NCBI GenBank assembly: GCA_018110925.1
Contig: JAGAZJ010000007.1
Span: forward strand, 1-64,000
Reading direction: 5' to 3'
Origin: Oscillospiraceae bacterium
GTDB lineage: Bacteria; Bacillota; Clostridia; Oscillospirales; Ruminococcaceae
DNA: 64,000 bases
The notes under the pieces: generated by a model
The model's database searches: none
Told to the model about the DNA's origin: nothing
The model's input: only the letters and a program-made list of their open reading frames with translations
Position numbers and translations under genes: made by a program
In this document: piece by piece, positions 27,063 to 36,181 of the stretch
Layout of the letters: each line of letters begins with the position of its first letter
Numbering within the stretch: position 1 is the stretch's first letter

Positions 27063-27090
27063 TGATTTTTTTGTTGAAATATGTTAGAAT
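27063..27090 (+). promoter_or_regulatory. promoter of the secreted repeat protein gene
   Basis: TTGATT at 27063-27068, a 16-bp spacer, TAGAAT at 27085-27090 with an extended -10 (TGT). The leader is ~110 nt with a CTGTGATGGATCACAG hairpin. Confidence 0.55.
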
Positions 27091-27208
27091 AACACCGTAT
27101 AGGAGAAAGTCTGTCATCAGATCCCTCGGGACTGTTTCAGACTGCTGTGATGGATCACAGCTTTATGCAGCATTAGATCAATTATCTATAAACGAAAGGA
27201 AGATCTGA

Positions 27209-28819
27209 ATGAACAAGAGAAAGATAGCGGCTATCGCCGCTGCAGCAGTCATCACTGCTCAGTTTGCAGGCGCAAGCGTATTCGCAGCAGATGCATCCAA
27301 GACCTACTACTACATCAACGGCATCTACTATGAGGATTCCTCCAGTGCAAGAGCCGCAAGCAACGGCAACACCTGGACAAGCACCGCTACCGGTGACTAC
27401 ATCCCCGCAACTGCTCAGCAGGTATACTATTCCGCCAACAGAAACAAGTTCTATTCCAGCGTTACAGCTGCACAGAACGACGGTGCATATGACACCACGG
27501 TTGCTTACCGCACCAACGAGGCAAGTGTTATAGTTTACAACACAGGCGACAGCAACAACTACTATTATGGCAGCACTTCTACATACAGAAGCTCCAGCTA
27601 TCCCTATTACAGCGCATGGACAGGTCTGTACTATCCCACATACAGCGCGGCTCTCGCAGCTTCCGGCAACAGATCGTCCTATGTATACAACTACACCAAC
27701 AACTATGTGAATACTGCTTACGGCTGGTACAGCTCCCTCACAGGTCAGTATTACTCCACAAGAGAGAGCGCTCTTGCAGCATCCGGTTGGAACGGCGACT
27801 ATGTATTCTACAGAGGTTATAACGCTGCTCCTTCTTCTGTTGTTGTAAACAAGAAGGGCGAGCTCTACTATTCCGCTAAGACCCAGACATACTTCGGCGA
27901 CTATGCGAGCGCACTTGCCGCTTCCAACGGCAATGCTTCGCAGGTGCAGGACATCGGTTATATAGCTGACGCAGTTCCCCGTTCTCAGGGCTCTTACTTC
28001 AGCTCCAACACCAATTCCTACTATCCCAACTATGCATCCGCTCTCTATGCTTCCGGCTATGACAAGGGCAAGGTATCCTATGTAGGCGGCGGCTCGGCTA
28101 CTGCTGTTGTTCCCGCTTATTCTCCCACAGGCTACTACACCAGAGGAACTACCGGCTACTATATCAACGGTGTATACTATCCCGCAGCTTACGGCACTCT
28201 CATAGATCCTTACTTTGCATACTACAATGCAAAGAACCAGGAGACCAAGAGCACTACTGCCAAGGCTACCACCGAGGAAGTCAAGGAAGGTACTCCCTAT
28301 GTTTACGAGTCCAAGAGATATGCAGGCTGGAGCACTATCGTAAAGTATGTCAATAACGCCAAGAAGGGCGCTACCGTTAATGTGAACATGAACGGCACAT
28401 ATGTTATCGACAGCTCTCTGCTCAAGGCCATCAAGGGCAAGAACGTAAACGTTCGTTTCATCCTTCCCAACGGTGTAAAGTGGACTATCAACGGCACTAA
28501 CGTTTCCTCCACAGGCGATATGAACATCTACACCGAGTACAACATCGACTACATCCCCGATACTCTCGTTGCAAAGGCTGCGAAGGGCGGCAAGACCAAG
28601 GCTGAGATCGGTGTTACAACGGGCTTTGAGAAGCTCGGCGCTTCCTCTCAGATAACTGTAAAGTTCTCTGCAAAGAGAGCAGGCCTCGTAGCTACCGCTT
28701 ATCGTTATGATCCTGCTTCCGGTTCTCTCAAGGGTGTTGCAAAGACCACCGTTGACAAGAACGGTGCGGCTACATTCAACATCACCGCAGGCGGTCCTTA
28801 CCTCGTAGTTCTCAAGTGA
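27209..28819 (+). CDS. large secreted Tyr/Ser-rich repeat protein
   Basis: 536 aa. Signal peptide to about residue 28 (ASVFAADA). Residues about 30-350 hold about seven degenerate units of 35-45 aa built on a Y-[YF]-x(3-5)-Y-x-[ST]-A-L-A-A-S-G core, for example YYPTYSAALAASG, YYSTRESALAASG, YFGDYASALAAS and YYPNYASALYASG. A Thr/Glu/Lys linker (about 355-375) leads to a non-repetitive C-terminal domain (about 376-536) whose ending, TFNITAGGPYLVVLK, resembles that of the secreted protein at 22568. Codon choice points to high expression. It is probably a surface or matrix protein; the repeat family is not recognised and no anchor is visible. Confidence 0.7.
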   Translation: MNKRKIAAIAAAAVITAQFAGASVFAADASKTYYYINGIYYEDSSSARAASNGNTWTSTATGDYIPATAQQVYYSANRNKFYSSVTAAQNDGAYDTTVAYRTNEASVIVYNTGDSNNYYYGSTSTYRSSSYPYYSAWTGLYYPTYSAALAASGNRSSYVYNYTNNYVNTAYGWYSSLTGQYYSTRESALAASGWNGDYVFYRGYNAAPSSVVVNKKGELYYSAKTQTYFGDYASALAASNGNASQVQDIGYIADAVPRSQGSYFSSNTNSYYPNYASALYASGYDKGKVSYVGGGSATAVVPAYSPTGYYTRGTTGYYINGVYYPAAYGTLIDPYFAYYNAKNQETKSTTAKATTEEVKEGTPYVYESKRYAGWSTIVKYVNNAKKGATVNVNMNGTYVIDSSLLKAIKGKNVNVRFILPNGVKWTINGTNVSSTGDMNIYTEYNIDYIPDTLVAKAAKGGKTKAEIGVTTGFEKLGASSQITVKFSAKRAGLVATAYRYDPASGSLKGVAKTTVDKNGAATFNITAGGPYLVVLK

Positions 28820-29015
28820 TCCGCTGAGGATACTTTGACGGGTGCCCGGCACCGAGCATCCGTCGTTACATACACAGTCTGATACATGGTATCAGAGCGT
28901 GACTCCCCGTCCATCGGACATACCGATCGGCGCATATAGTACAGTCGTATTGATATGGCGCTCGCTCCGTATATGGCTGATTGGGCGGGGTGTTTTCTTG
29001 AAAAGGCGTGATAAA

Positions 29016-29144
29016 ATGGTTGAAAATGCGGTGATCGTGCTCGGTAACACACCTGTCGGCACATATATACTCATAGCCGCAATAGCAGGCGTTGTTGTGA
29101 TCGGCACAGTGATCGCAGGACTGATCACGAAAAAGAAGAAATGA
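29016..29144 (+). CDS. small single-pass membrane peptide (42 aa)
   Basis: ATG 29016 opens a 42-aa peptide: a short polar N terminus (MVENAVIVLGNTPVGT), one hydrophobic helix (about 17-37) and a KKKK tail. The layout resembles a tail anchor or the end of a sortase substrate without its body. GAAAAGG at 29000-29006 is an acceptable ribosome binding site. Alternative in-frame starts upstream (TTG 28998, GTG 28989) would add basic residues. Too short for homology judgement by eye. Confidence 0.45.
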   Translation: MVENAVIVLGNTPVGTYILIAAIAGVVVIGTVIAGLITKKKK

Positions 29145-29163
29145 GCCTGAACATCTGTCAGTA

Positions 29164-29184
29164 TTAAAATCAGATTAAAATCAG
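29164..29184 (+). repeat. two direct repeats upstream of the SPFH promoter
   Basis: TTAAAATCAG occurs twice (29164-29173 and 29175-29184), phased at 11 bp, and a partial third copy follows (TTTAAAAATC). The repeats end 20 bp upstream of the -35 box, a usual position for an activator site. Confidence 0.5.
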
Positions 29185-29204
29185 TTTAAAAATCCAAATG
29201 GACA

Positions 29205-29233
29205 TTGATTTTCACAGGGTTTTGTGTTAAAAT
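29205..29233 (+). promoter_or_regulatory. promoter of the SPFH/YdjG/YdjH-like operon
   Basis: TTGATT at 29205-29210, a 17-bp spacer, TAAAAT at 29228-29233 with an extended -10 (TGT). Downstream, AATGAAT (29266-29272) and ATTCATT (29275-29281) form an inverted repeat directly before the AGGAGGG ribosome binding site. Confidence 0.65.
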
Positions 29234-29295
29234 TGAAACAGTCGGAGGAAGCTCCGTAAAATATAAATGAATGTATTCATTAGGAGGGCTAATTT

Positions 29296-30555
29296 ATGGG
29301 ACTTATAGCTGCTGCTGTATCATCGGTATCGGGAACTCTGAAGGATTCCTGGAAGGAAGTCATCGAACCTGCCGATATGAATGATACCACGCTTCTGGTC
29401 AGAGGTGTTGCCGCGAGAAAGGGCGGTTCAAATACTAAGGGTACTTCGGATTTCGTATCAAACGGTTCGATAATCCATGTATATCCCAATACGCTCATGC
29501 TCCTTATAGACGGCGGCAAGATCGTTGACTACTGCGCCGAAGAGGGCTACTACGAGGTAAACAACTCCACTGCTCCCTCTCTGTTCAACGGCGAGTTCAA
29601 GGAGACACTCAAGGACACATGGAAGCGTTTCCAGTTCGGCGGCATCCCTTCTCAGAAGCAGCTCGTATACTATGTGAATACAGCTGAGATAAAGGGTATC
29701 AAGTTCGGCACGAGAAATCCCGTACAGTATTTCGATAATTTCTACAATGCAGAGCTGTTCCTGCGTGCTCACGGCACATATTCCATAAAGATATCCGATC
29801 CTCTGAAGTTCTATGCTGAATTTGCTCCCAAGGGCACTGACAGGATAGATGCAAAGAATCTTTCCGACCAGCTCTATTCCGAGTTCATGGATGCTTTGCA
29901 GTCTGCCATCAACCAGATGTCTGTTGACGGCGTAAGGATCTCTCAGATCACTTCCAAGTCAAGAGAGCTCTCCAAGTATATGTCCACAACTCTCGATGAG
30001 GACTGGAGCGAGCTCAGAGGTATTGAGGTATGCTCTGTCGGCATCGCTTCCATAAGCTACGATGATGAGTCCAAGGAGCTTATCAACCTGCGCAACAAGG
30101 GCGCTATGATGAGCGATCCTTCCATAAGAGAAGGCTTTGTTCAGACCTCTGTTGCCCAGGGCATACAGGCGGCAGGCTCCAATACCGCCGGTGCAGGCAA
30201 TGCATTCATGGGCGTCGGTATGGGCATGAACATGGCGGGCGGCTTCATGCAGAGCGCTTCTCAGACAAATGCGATGCAGATGCAGGCTCAGCAGGCTCAG
30301 GCCGCACAGCAGGCACAGGCTCAGAGCGGCTGGACTTGTTCCTGCGGTACTGTCAACCAGGGCAACTTCTGTTCGGGATGCGGTAAGCCCAAGCCCCAGC
30401 CGGCTGCAAGCTGGACCTGTGAGTGCGGTACCGTGAACCAGGGCAATTTCTGCGGCGGATGCGGCAAGCCCAAGCCTGCGGCAGGCTGGACCTGCTCCTG
30501 CGGCACCGTAAATCAGGGCAATTTCTGCTCGGGATGCGGTAAGCCCAGAGCATGA
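29296..30555 (+). CDS. SPFH-domain protein with three C-terminal zinc ribbons (YdjI-like)
   Basis: 419 aa. Residues 1-290 carry an SPFH-like domain related to the virion-core/YdjI group (WKEVIEPADMNDTTLLVRG, YIHVYPNTLMLLIDGGKIVDYCAEEG-type strands, YFDNFYNAELFLRAHGTYSIKI). A Gly/Met/Gln-rich linker (about 290-345) leads to three near-identical zinc-ribbon units, each W-T-C-x-C-G-T-V-N-Q-G-N-F-C-x-G-C-G-K-P. SPFH proteins scaffold membrane patches; B. subtilis YdjI belongs to the PspA/YdjGHI membrane-stress group. The three ribbons point to recent tandem duplication. AGGAGGG lies 7-8 nt before ATG. Confidence 0.82.
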   Translation: MGLIAAAVSSVSGTLKDSWKEVIEPADMNDTTLLVRGVAARKGGSNTKGTSDFVSNGSIIHVYPNTLMLLIDGGKIVDYCAEEGYYEVNNSTAPSLFNGEFKETLKDTWKRFQFGGIPSQKQLVYYVNTAEIKGIKFGTRNPVQYFDNFYNAELFLRAHGTYSIKISDPLKFYAEFAPKGTDRIDAKNLSDQLYSEFMDALQSAINQMSVDGVRISQITSKSRELSKYMSTTLDEDWSELRGIEVCSVGIASISYDDESKELINLRNKGAMMSDPSIREGFVQTSVAQGIQAAGSNTAGAGNAFMGVGMGMNMAGGFMQSASQTNAMQMQAQQAQAAQQAQAQSGWTCSCGTVNQGNFCSGCGKPKPQPAASWTCECGTVNQGNFCGGCGKPKPAAGWTCSCGTVNQGNFCSGCGKPRA

Positions 30556-30570
30556 CATAAGAATGACGGT

Positions 30571-30595
30571 GTGCTCACCCCTCGGGGGTGAGCAC
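30571..30595. terminator. intergenic hairpin after the SPFH gene
   Basis: An 11-bp perfect stem (GTGCTCACCCC / GGGGTGAGCAC) with a tiny loop, followed by AAATC and no T tract. It may be a transcript-processing or partial attenuation site that sets a higher level of the first gene. Confidence 0.45.
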
Positions 30596-30691
30596 AAATC
30601 ACCGTGAAGGATCGGATCCAGAGCTGATATCGTTTTTGGTGTCAGAAAGCAGTATCAGCTGTGGACGAACGATCGGAATGGGGGGTACATC

Positions 30692-31726
30692 ATGGAGATG
30701 CAGACCAACTCATACAAATGCCCGAACTGTTCGGGCGAGCTTGTATGGAATGCAGACAAACAGCTGTATTCATGTGAATGGTGTTCATCTGACTTCAGTG
30801 AAAAGGAAGTTATACAGTATAAGCCGCAGGAGCCTACTCATGAGGACGAGGCTTTCAACGGGGACACAGACCTGTATATATGCCAGTCCTGCGGTGCTGA
30901 GATATTCTGCGACCATAACACTGCGGCAACGTTCTGCTTTTACTGCCACAATCCCGTGCAGCTGAAAGGCCGTCTTGAGGGCTCGTTCAAGCCGGACAAG
31001 ATCATACCCTTCAAGATAAGCAAGGACAGCGCAAAGGAGAAATTCACAAAGCTCATCAAGGCAAAGAAATTCCTGCCTTTCGGTTTCACCGACGAGAGCA
31101 CACTTGAAAAGATGACAGGGCTCTATGTGCCGTTCTGGATAGCAGATCCCGACATAGACGTACACATGGAGGGAAGGAGCACGGAGTCCCATTCCCGCAG
31201 GAGCGGTGATACCACATATGTCACGGAGCATATCTACAGGCACGAACGCTCCGCAAGGATGAGATACAAGGGTGTTCCCGCAGACGGCTCAAAGAAGATA
31301 GACGATGCTCTTATGGACGCAGTAGAGCCCTTTGACTATACGGAGCTAAGGGATTTTGATATGTCCTATCTGTCGGGCTTTTTCTGCGACAAATACGACG
31401 TTGACAAGGCAGAGGTCATGCCGAGGATAAAGGCCCGTGTGGAAAAATCAGCGGAGGCGATCATCCTCAATGATATGTCGGGACACGGTGCAGTAACGGT
31501 AACACAGCGTGATATACGCTTTCTTGCTACCCACTGGAGATATATGATGCTGCCTGTGTGGTTCTTTACATACAAGTACAGGGGGAAGATGTACGGCTTT
31601 GCGCTCAACGGTCAGACAGGCAAGCTGGTGGGACGTTATCCTGTGTCTATAGGCAAGCTTTTCATACTTGCGGCGGCGGTGACACTGATCGTAGGCTCAG
31701 CAGTACTGCTTTTGATGGAGGCATAA
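30692..31726 (+). CDS. YdjG-like zinc-ribbon membrane protein
   Basis: 344 aa. Two zinc ribbons open the protein (CPNCSG ... CEWCSS at about residues 10-32; CQSCGA ... CFYCHN at about 65-88). A long soluble domain (about 90-310) contains PFKISKDSAKEKFTKLIK, LYVPFWIADPDIDVHMEG and LPVWFFTYKYRGKMYGFALNGQTG, as in TFIIB-zinc-ribbon proteins of the YdjG type. One transmembrane helix lies at the C terminus (about 318-340). In Bacillus, YdjG and YdjH act with an SPFH protein and PspA in membrane stress. It lies 3 nt before a YdjH-like gene. Confidence 0.78.
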   Translation: MEMQTNSYKCPNCSGELVWNADKQLYSCEWCSSDFSEKEVIQYKPQEPTHEDEAFNGDTDLYICQSCGAEIFCDHNTAATFCFYCHNPVQLKGRLEGSFKPDKIIPFKISKDSAKEKFTKLIKAKKFLPFGFTDESTLEKMTGLYVPFWIADPDIDVHMEGRSTESHSRRSGDTTYVTEHIYRHERSARMRYKGVPADGSKKIDDALMDAVEPFDYTELRDFDMSYLSGFFCDKYDVDKAEVMPRIKARVEKSAEAIILNDMSGHGAVTVTQRDIRFLATHWRYMMLPVWFFTYKYRGKMYGFALNGQTGKLVGRYPVSIGKLFILAAAVTLIVGSAVLLLMEA

Positions 31727-31729
31727 GCC

Positions 31730-33010
31730 ATGAACAGAATGAGAAAACTGTTTGTCTTTATCCTCTCGCTCATATTGATGCTGGCGGTACACCCTGAGGT
31801 ATATGCAGAAACCGCATTTGAGTCAGTTATACTGCACAGCGGTGAGACTAATGCATATTCAGAGACGATAACATTCAACGCAGGGCTGCAGGATGAATAC
31901 AGCTTCATAGGATACTTTCTGCCCGAGGGAAGATACTTTGCAAAGAATCTCACGAGATCGGAGACGACATCGGTGTTCTTTGTAAGATCAAAGAGGACGG
32001 TCTTCAAGAACGGCAGGGAAGAACCGTATGAGGTATCTGTTGCTGCGATCATCCCGAAGGACGAGAAAGTCGAATTTGAGATAAATCACGGACAGTACGT
32101 TTATATCTACGGCAAAGGTGACTTTGAGATCACTCCGTCTGACGGACAGGATCCCATAGCTTCGGATCCGCTGACGCAGTATGGGCATTATTCGTATCTT
32201 GATGCCGCTGCCGTAAGTGAAGAAACGGTCGAAGAGCCGCAGAGGCAGAACGAGCATAGCGTATATCTTGACGACAGGATGGGCTATTACTCGGATGCAG
32301 ACGGCGTAGAGGCACTTTTGAAGGAAGCGGCCGATCACACCGGATGGAACGTCGGCGTTGTGACCTGCGATTATGACTATGACCCCAACGGCAGCGGCGC
32401 AGGCATCAAGGCGGAAGAGATATATGACGAGGTCTTCGGCGTGGATTCGGACGGTGTTCTGTACCTGTGCGATGTGGGAACAAGGTACATATGCGTTGCC
32501 AACGGTGCAAGAAAATATGTTGTCGGTCAGCGCTTTGACTCACTGCTGGACGAAGTCAACAGCAAATACATGAATTACGACGATCTTGGCTCTGTAAAGG
32601 CTTTTGCAAACGGAATAAAGGATTGCTATGACCGCGGCGAGGTCACACAGGACGAGCTTACGGATCAGGGGTATGACACCTTTGACAATGACGGCTACTA
32701 TCATGTTGACGGAAAAGAGCCCTTCAAGCCCTCGGATCTTGTGATACCCGCAGGCGCAGGCATTATTGCCGCCATCATCAGTGTGGTGGTGGTGGTCTTT
32801 AAATACCGTGTGCCCGCCGCAGTATCTGCGGATACATATCTTGAAAAAAATACTGTGGATATATACAAGAGAAAAAATCAGATCGTAAAGACCCGTCATT
32901 ACAGCTACTCCAATTCATCTTTGTCAAGGGGCGGAGGAGGATACCACGGCGGCGGCGGTGGATTTTCCGGCGGACATCACGGCGGCGGCGGTGTCGGCGG
33001 TCACAGATGA
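31730..33010 (+). CDS. TPM-domain membrane protein (YgcG/YdjH-like)
   Basis: 426 aa. Signal peptide (to about residue 27, VYAETA). Residues about 30-155 are a beta-rich domain; a TPM domain follows at about 180-310 (YLDDRMGYYSDADGVEALLKEAADHTGWNVGVVT split over strands, VLYLCDVGTRYICVANGARKYV). One transmembrane helix sits at about 342-362, and a Gly/His-rich tail (GGGGYHGGGGGFSGGHHGGGG) ends the protein, as in other YgcG proteins. It is the last gene of the SPFH/YdjG/YdjH-like operon. Confidence 0.8.
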   Translation: MNRMRKLFVFILSLILMLAVHPEVYAETAFESVILHSGETNAYSETITFNAGLQDEYSFIGYFLPEGRYFAKNLTRSETTSVFFVRSKRTVFKNGREEPYEVSVAAIIPKDEKVEFEINHGQYVYIYGKGDFEITPSDGQDPIASDPLTQYGHYSYLDAAAVSEETVEEPQRQNEHSVYLDDRMGYYSDADGVEALLKEAADHTGWNVGVVTCDYDYDPNGSGAGIKAEEIYDEVFGVDSDGVLYLCDVGTRYICVANGARKYVVGQRFDSLLDEVNSKYMNYDDLGSVKAFANGIKDCYDRGEVTQDELTDQGYDTFDNDGYYHVDGKEPFKPSDLVIPAGAGIIAAIISVVVVVFKYRVPAAVSADTYLEKNTVDIYKRKNQIVKTRHYSYSNSSLSRGGGGYHGGGGGFSGGHHGGGGVGGHR

Positions 33011-33120
33011 TGTATCTGTACACAGATCCTGTGCATAGGAAGTTTGCGAACGTGATCGACGTCATCGCCTTGCGGGCGACAGATGCGGTAAAACGTTTAT
33101 GGATATAGTGAGGGAATACT

Positions 33121-33804
33121 ATGGAAAAAGTATCTGTTATAATTGCGGCAGCGGGAAATGCCGAAAGGATGAACGGCATCCATAAACAGCTTGCCATGCT
33201 GAAAGGCAAGCCCGTCATCGCATACTGTATGCTCGTGTTTGAGCATATTGAGGAAGTATCCGAGATAATCGTTGCCGCAAGGCAGTGTGACTGGGATATA
33301 ATCTCAAACATCGCAGAGGAGAACGGCATCACCAAATTCGCAGGCTGTTCCGACGGGGGAGAGACAAGACAGCAGTCTGTCACAAACGCTCTCGGCCGTG
33401 TGTCTGAGGACTGCACGCTGATAGCCGTCCATGATGCGGCAAGACCTCTTGTGAAAGAGGGCTATATCAAGGAATGTATCGCTGCGGCGGCAGAATGCGG
33501 TGCGGCTGTTCTCGGCGTGCCCGTCAAGGACACCATAAAGACGGTCTCTGACGGCATTGTGAACGGCACTCCCGACAGGTCGGGGCTGTATATCACTCAG
33601 ACACCGCAGATATTCCGAAAGGAAGCATACTTTGAGGGCGTTGCCCGTGCAGAGCAGAACGGTCTTGACTTCACTGACGACTGTCAGCTCGTTGAGGCGC
33701 TTGGCATCAAGGTGAGAATGACCTCATCGGACTATGCGAATATAAAGATAACCACTCCCGAGGATATGCTGATAGCAGAGGCGATAATGTCATATCACTC
33801 CTGA
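33121..33804 (+). CDS. ispD: IspD, 2-C-methyl-D-erythritol 4-phosphate cytidylyltransferase
   Basis: 227 aa MEP-pathway enzyme making CDP-methylerythritol from MEP and CTP. It shows the nucleotidyltransferase loop AAGNAERMNGIHKQL, GGETRQQSVTNAL, the catalytic-site VHDAARPLV and FTDDCQLVEALG plus NIKITTPEDM at the end. Length is standard. ispF follows after 30 nt with its own strong ribosome binding site, so the two act in one transcript. Confidence 0.95.
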   Translation: MEKVSVIIAAAGNAERMNGIHKQLAMLKGKPVIAYCMLVFEHIEEVSEIIVAARQCDWDIISNIAEENGITKFAGCSDGGETRQQSVTNALGRVSEDCTLIAVHDAARPLVKEGYIKECIAAAAECGAAVLGVPVKDTIKTVSDGIVNGTPDRSGLYITQTPQIFRKEAYFEGVARAEQNGLDFTDDCQLVEALGIKVRMTSSDYANIKITTPEDMLIAEAIMSYHS

Positions 33805-33834
33805 TCGGCTCGCTTTTAGGAACGGAGGATAACT

Positions 33835-34323
33835 ATGCTCAGGATAGGCCAGGGCTATGATGTACACAGGCTCGTTTCAGGCAGAAAGCTCATCATAGGC
33901 GGCGCAGAGATAAACTATATGTTCGGTCTTGCGGGACACTCGGATGCGGACGTGCTGACCCATGCGGTCATGGATGCGCTTCTCGGAGCCTGCGCAATGG
34001 GCGATATAGGACAGCATTTCCCCGACACCGATGAACGCTGGAAGGATGCAGACAGTATAGATATGCTCCGTGAGGTCACAAGGCTCATTACCGAGAAGGG
34101 CTTCAGGATAAACAATATAGACAGCACGGTAATATGCCAGAGCCCGAAGCTCGCACCCTTTATATTCAATATGCGCAGAAACATCGCAGAAGCCTGCGGC
34201 ATAGATGTTTCACAGGTGAGCGTAAAGGCTACCACCGAGGAAAAACTGGGCTTCACCGGCAGGAGCGAGGGCATATCCTCAATGGCGGTCGCTCTGGTAG
34301 AGGACTCAGATAAAAGATCATGA
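33835..34323 (+). CDS. ispF: IspF, 2-C-methyl-D-erythritol 2,4-cyclodiphosphate synthase
   Basis: 162 aa. Metal ligands of the family are visible: Asp and His in GYDVHRL near residue 10 and His in [19 protein letters not shown] near 43. [14 protein letters not shown] and [16 protein letters not shown] complete the signatures. It converts CDP-ME-2-phosphate to ME-cPP as a trimer. Its stop overlaps the start of the CCA-enzyme gene by 4 nt. Confidence 0.95.
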   Translation: MLRIGQGYDVHRLVSGRKLIIGGAEINYMFGLAGHSDADVLTHAVMDALLGACAMGDIGQHFPDTDERWKDADSIDMLREVTRLITEKGFRINNIDSTVICQSPKLAPFIFNMRRNIAEACGIDVSQVSVKATTEEKLGFTGRSEGISSMAVALVEDSDKRS

Positions 34324-35645
34324 TGATACCGGCATATGTCACGGCAGTGACGGAAAGGCTCAGAGCCGCAGGATATGATGCCTACCTTGCAGGGGGCTGT
34401 GTGCGTGACACGCTCCTCGGCAAAGTGCCGCACGACTACGATGTGGCGACAAACGCACGCCCCGACACAGTGCAGGAGGTGTTTGCCGATCACCGCACCA
34501 TACTTACGGGAGAACGGCACGGCACTGTCACTGTTGTGTCTGAGGGAGAGAATATAGAGATAACCACCTATCGCTCCGACGGGGAATACACCGACCACAG
34601 GCGGCCCGACAGTGTCAGCTTTTCTGACTCCCCCGAGGACGATGTGAGCAGGCGTGACCTGACCATAAATGCTATGCTGCTTGACCCCGCAACAGGGGAT
34701 ATGATAGACCTTTTCGGCGGCAAAGACGACCTGGATAGAGGTATAATACGCTGTGTGGGCGATCCCGACAAACGGTTCGGCGAGGATGCCCTGCGCATAA
34801 TGCGAACACTGCGCTTTGCGTCTGTGCTGGGATTTGAGATAGAGAGCGGCACGGCGGAGTCAGTGCACAGAAACCGGGAGCTTCTGAATGACATCGCTGT
34901 GGAGCGCATAGCATCGGAGCTGGCACAGCTGCTCTCCGGCAAGGCTCCCTTCGGGGTGCTGAGCGGATTTTCCGATGTGATAGCTGTTGTCGTTCCCGAA
35001 ATAGCGGACTGCATAGGCTATGATCAGAAAAGTCCCCACCACAGCTATGATGTGTGGACACACACCTGCTATGCCGTTGAGAGAAGCGAGCCCGTAAGAG
35101 ATGTGCGTCTTGCACTGATGCTTCACGATATAGAGAAACCTTCCTGCTGTTACGAAAAGGACGGAAGGCGGCATTTTCCGCATCATGCGGAGGCAAGTGC
35201 GGTCACGGCGGAAAAGATACTGCGCAGACTGCGCTTTGACAACAGGACCGTAAGAAATGTCACTGCACTGGTGAGATACCATGAGATAGACCCGCAGGCG
35301 CACGACATAATACCCGATATGAAAAGACTGTACGGTATGATAGGCGGGGAGCTTTTCAGAGAGCTGTTTTTCGTTGCCGAAGGCGACAACAGGGCAAAGG
35401 GCGATATGCCGAACGAAAGGCTGGAGCTGCTGTCTCCGCTTTATGAAAAGATAGCCGCATATGCCGATGGCGGAGGATGCACGAGCCTCGATGCTCTTGC
35501 GGTGAACGGCAGGGATATATCCTCGCTCGGATATGAGGGAAAGGATATAAGCCGTGTGCTCGGTTTGCTTCTGGATTTTGTGCTTCACGGCGGCAGCAAC
35601 GACAGGGATGTACTGCTTGAAAAAGCGGAAGGGTTCAGACAATGA
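34320..35645 (+). CDS. cca: tRNA nucleotidyltransferase (CCA-adding or A-adding)
   Basis: 441 aa class II enzyme. The nucleotidyltransferase core has [22 protein letters not shown] (catalytic Asp pair about residues 36-38) and the [11 protein letters not shown] loop. It continues with [13 protein letters not shown] and [24 protein letters not shown], the neck EDxxR motif. An HD-like domain ([18 protein letters not shown]) lies at about 255-300. It matures or repairs tRNA 3' ends; the tRNA-Pro in this window already encodes CCA. Starts at ATG 34320 or 34323. Its end overlaps the next gene by 4 nt. Confidence 0.92.
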   Translation: MMIPAYVTAVTERLRAAGYDAYLAGGCVRDTLLGKVPHDYDVATNARPDTVQEVFADHRTILTGERHGTVTVVSEGENIEITTYRSDGEYTDHRRPDSVSFSDSPEDDVSRRDLTINAMLLDPATGDMIDLFGGKDDLDRGIIRCVGDPDKRFGEDALRIMRTLRFASVLGFEIESGTAESVHRNRELLNDIAVERIASELAQLLSGKAPFGVLSGFSDVIAVVVPEIADCIGYDQKSPHHSYDVWTHTCYAVERSEPVRDVRLALMLHDIEKPSCCYEKDGRRHFPHHAEASAVTAEKILRRLRFDNRTVRNVTALVRYHEIDPQAHDIIPDMKRLYGMIGGELFRELFFVAEGDNRAKGDMPNERLELLSPLYEKIAAYADGGGCTSLDALAVNGRDISSLGYEGKDISRVLGLLLDFVLHGGSNDRDVLLEKAEGFRQ

Positions 35646-36181
35646 TCCGTTCATGGACTAAGATACGAAAAAAACTGGAGGAGGAATATCTTGCCTACTC
35701 TCTCAGGGGCAGGATAAGATATTTCTGCACATCATACAGCAAATGCCCCGACCATGAGGGCAGGGCGGCGATACTTCTTGACGGGAAGCAGATTATTTCG
35801 GGCAGCTACTGGGAACAGTGGAGCAATGCCCACCTTCTTCCCGATGATGAGACCCGTGAAAAGAGACTGCGCACGGAATTTGCCTTTATGGACGACACGG
35901 CGGTAAAACTCGGTATGTTCGACCAGAGGCAGTTTTACTCCGCATTCTGTGAGTTTGACGGTCAGAGCATAGAGGAGAGCCTTGCAAGCAAAAACTGTCT
36001 GGTGAGGGTGTTTGCCCTGCTTGACAGGCGTGTGGGCAGGCGCAGACTCATAAAGCTGAAAGAGACCATCGGCACTGAGGGCGAGATATTCCGCATCTTC
36101 TTCGAGATAAGGGAAAAAGCCGAACAGGATAAACACAATGGAAAGGTAGATGAATATGCGTTGTCCGTACTGCGGGTGTGA
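35642..36181 (+). CDS. SF0329-like protein of unknown function (copy 1)
   Basis: 179 aa soluble protein. It opens with W-x-x-I-R-K-x-L-E-E-E-Y, then S-L-R-G-R-I-R-Y-F-C-T-S-Y and L-L-D-G-K-Q-I, and has VRVFALLDRRVGRRRL toward the end. The same pattern recurs at 62535-63050 on the minus strand, so the genome keeps at least two copies. It seems to fit a small family labelled SF0329 in databases, from memory only. It overlaps the CCA enzyme by 4 nt and its last 26 bases overlap nrdR. Confidence 0.6.
   Translation: MIRSWTKIRKKLEEEYLAYSLRGRIRYFCTSYSKCPDHEGRAAILLDGKQIISGSYWEQWSNAHLLPDDETREKRLRTEFAFMDDTAVKLGMFDQRQFYSAFCEFDGQSIEESLASKNCLVRVFALLDRRVGRRRLIKLKETIGTEGEIFRIFFEIREKAEQDKHNGKVDEYALSVLRV

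Noticed and set aside
27182..28852. A 556-codon open frame on the minus strand opposite the secreted repeat protein
   Set aside because: It is the mirror of a strongly codon-biased repetitive gene; its product is an odd Cys/Val/Gly mixture and has no ribosome binding site.
28820..29015. The longer frame starting at 28842 as the real start of the small membrane peptide
   Set aside because: Its extra ~58 residues have no protein-like character and the region contains hairpins; ATG 29016 has a usable ribosome binding site.
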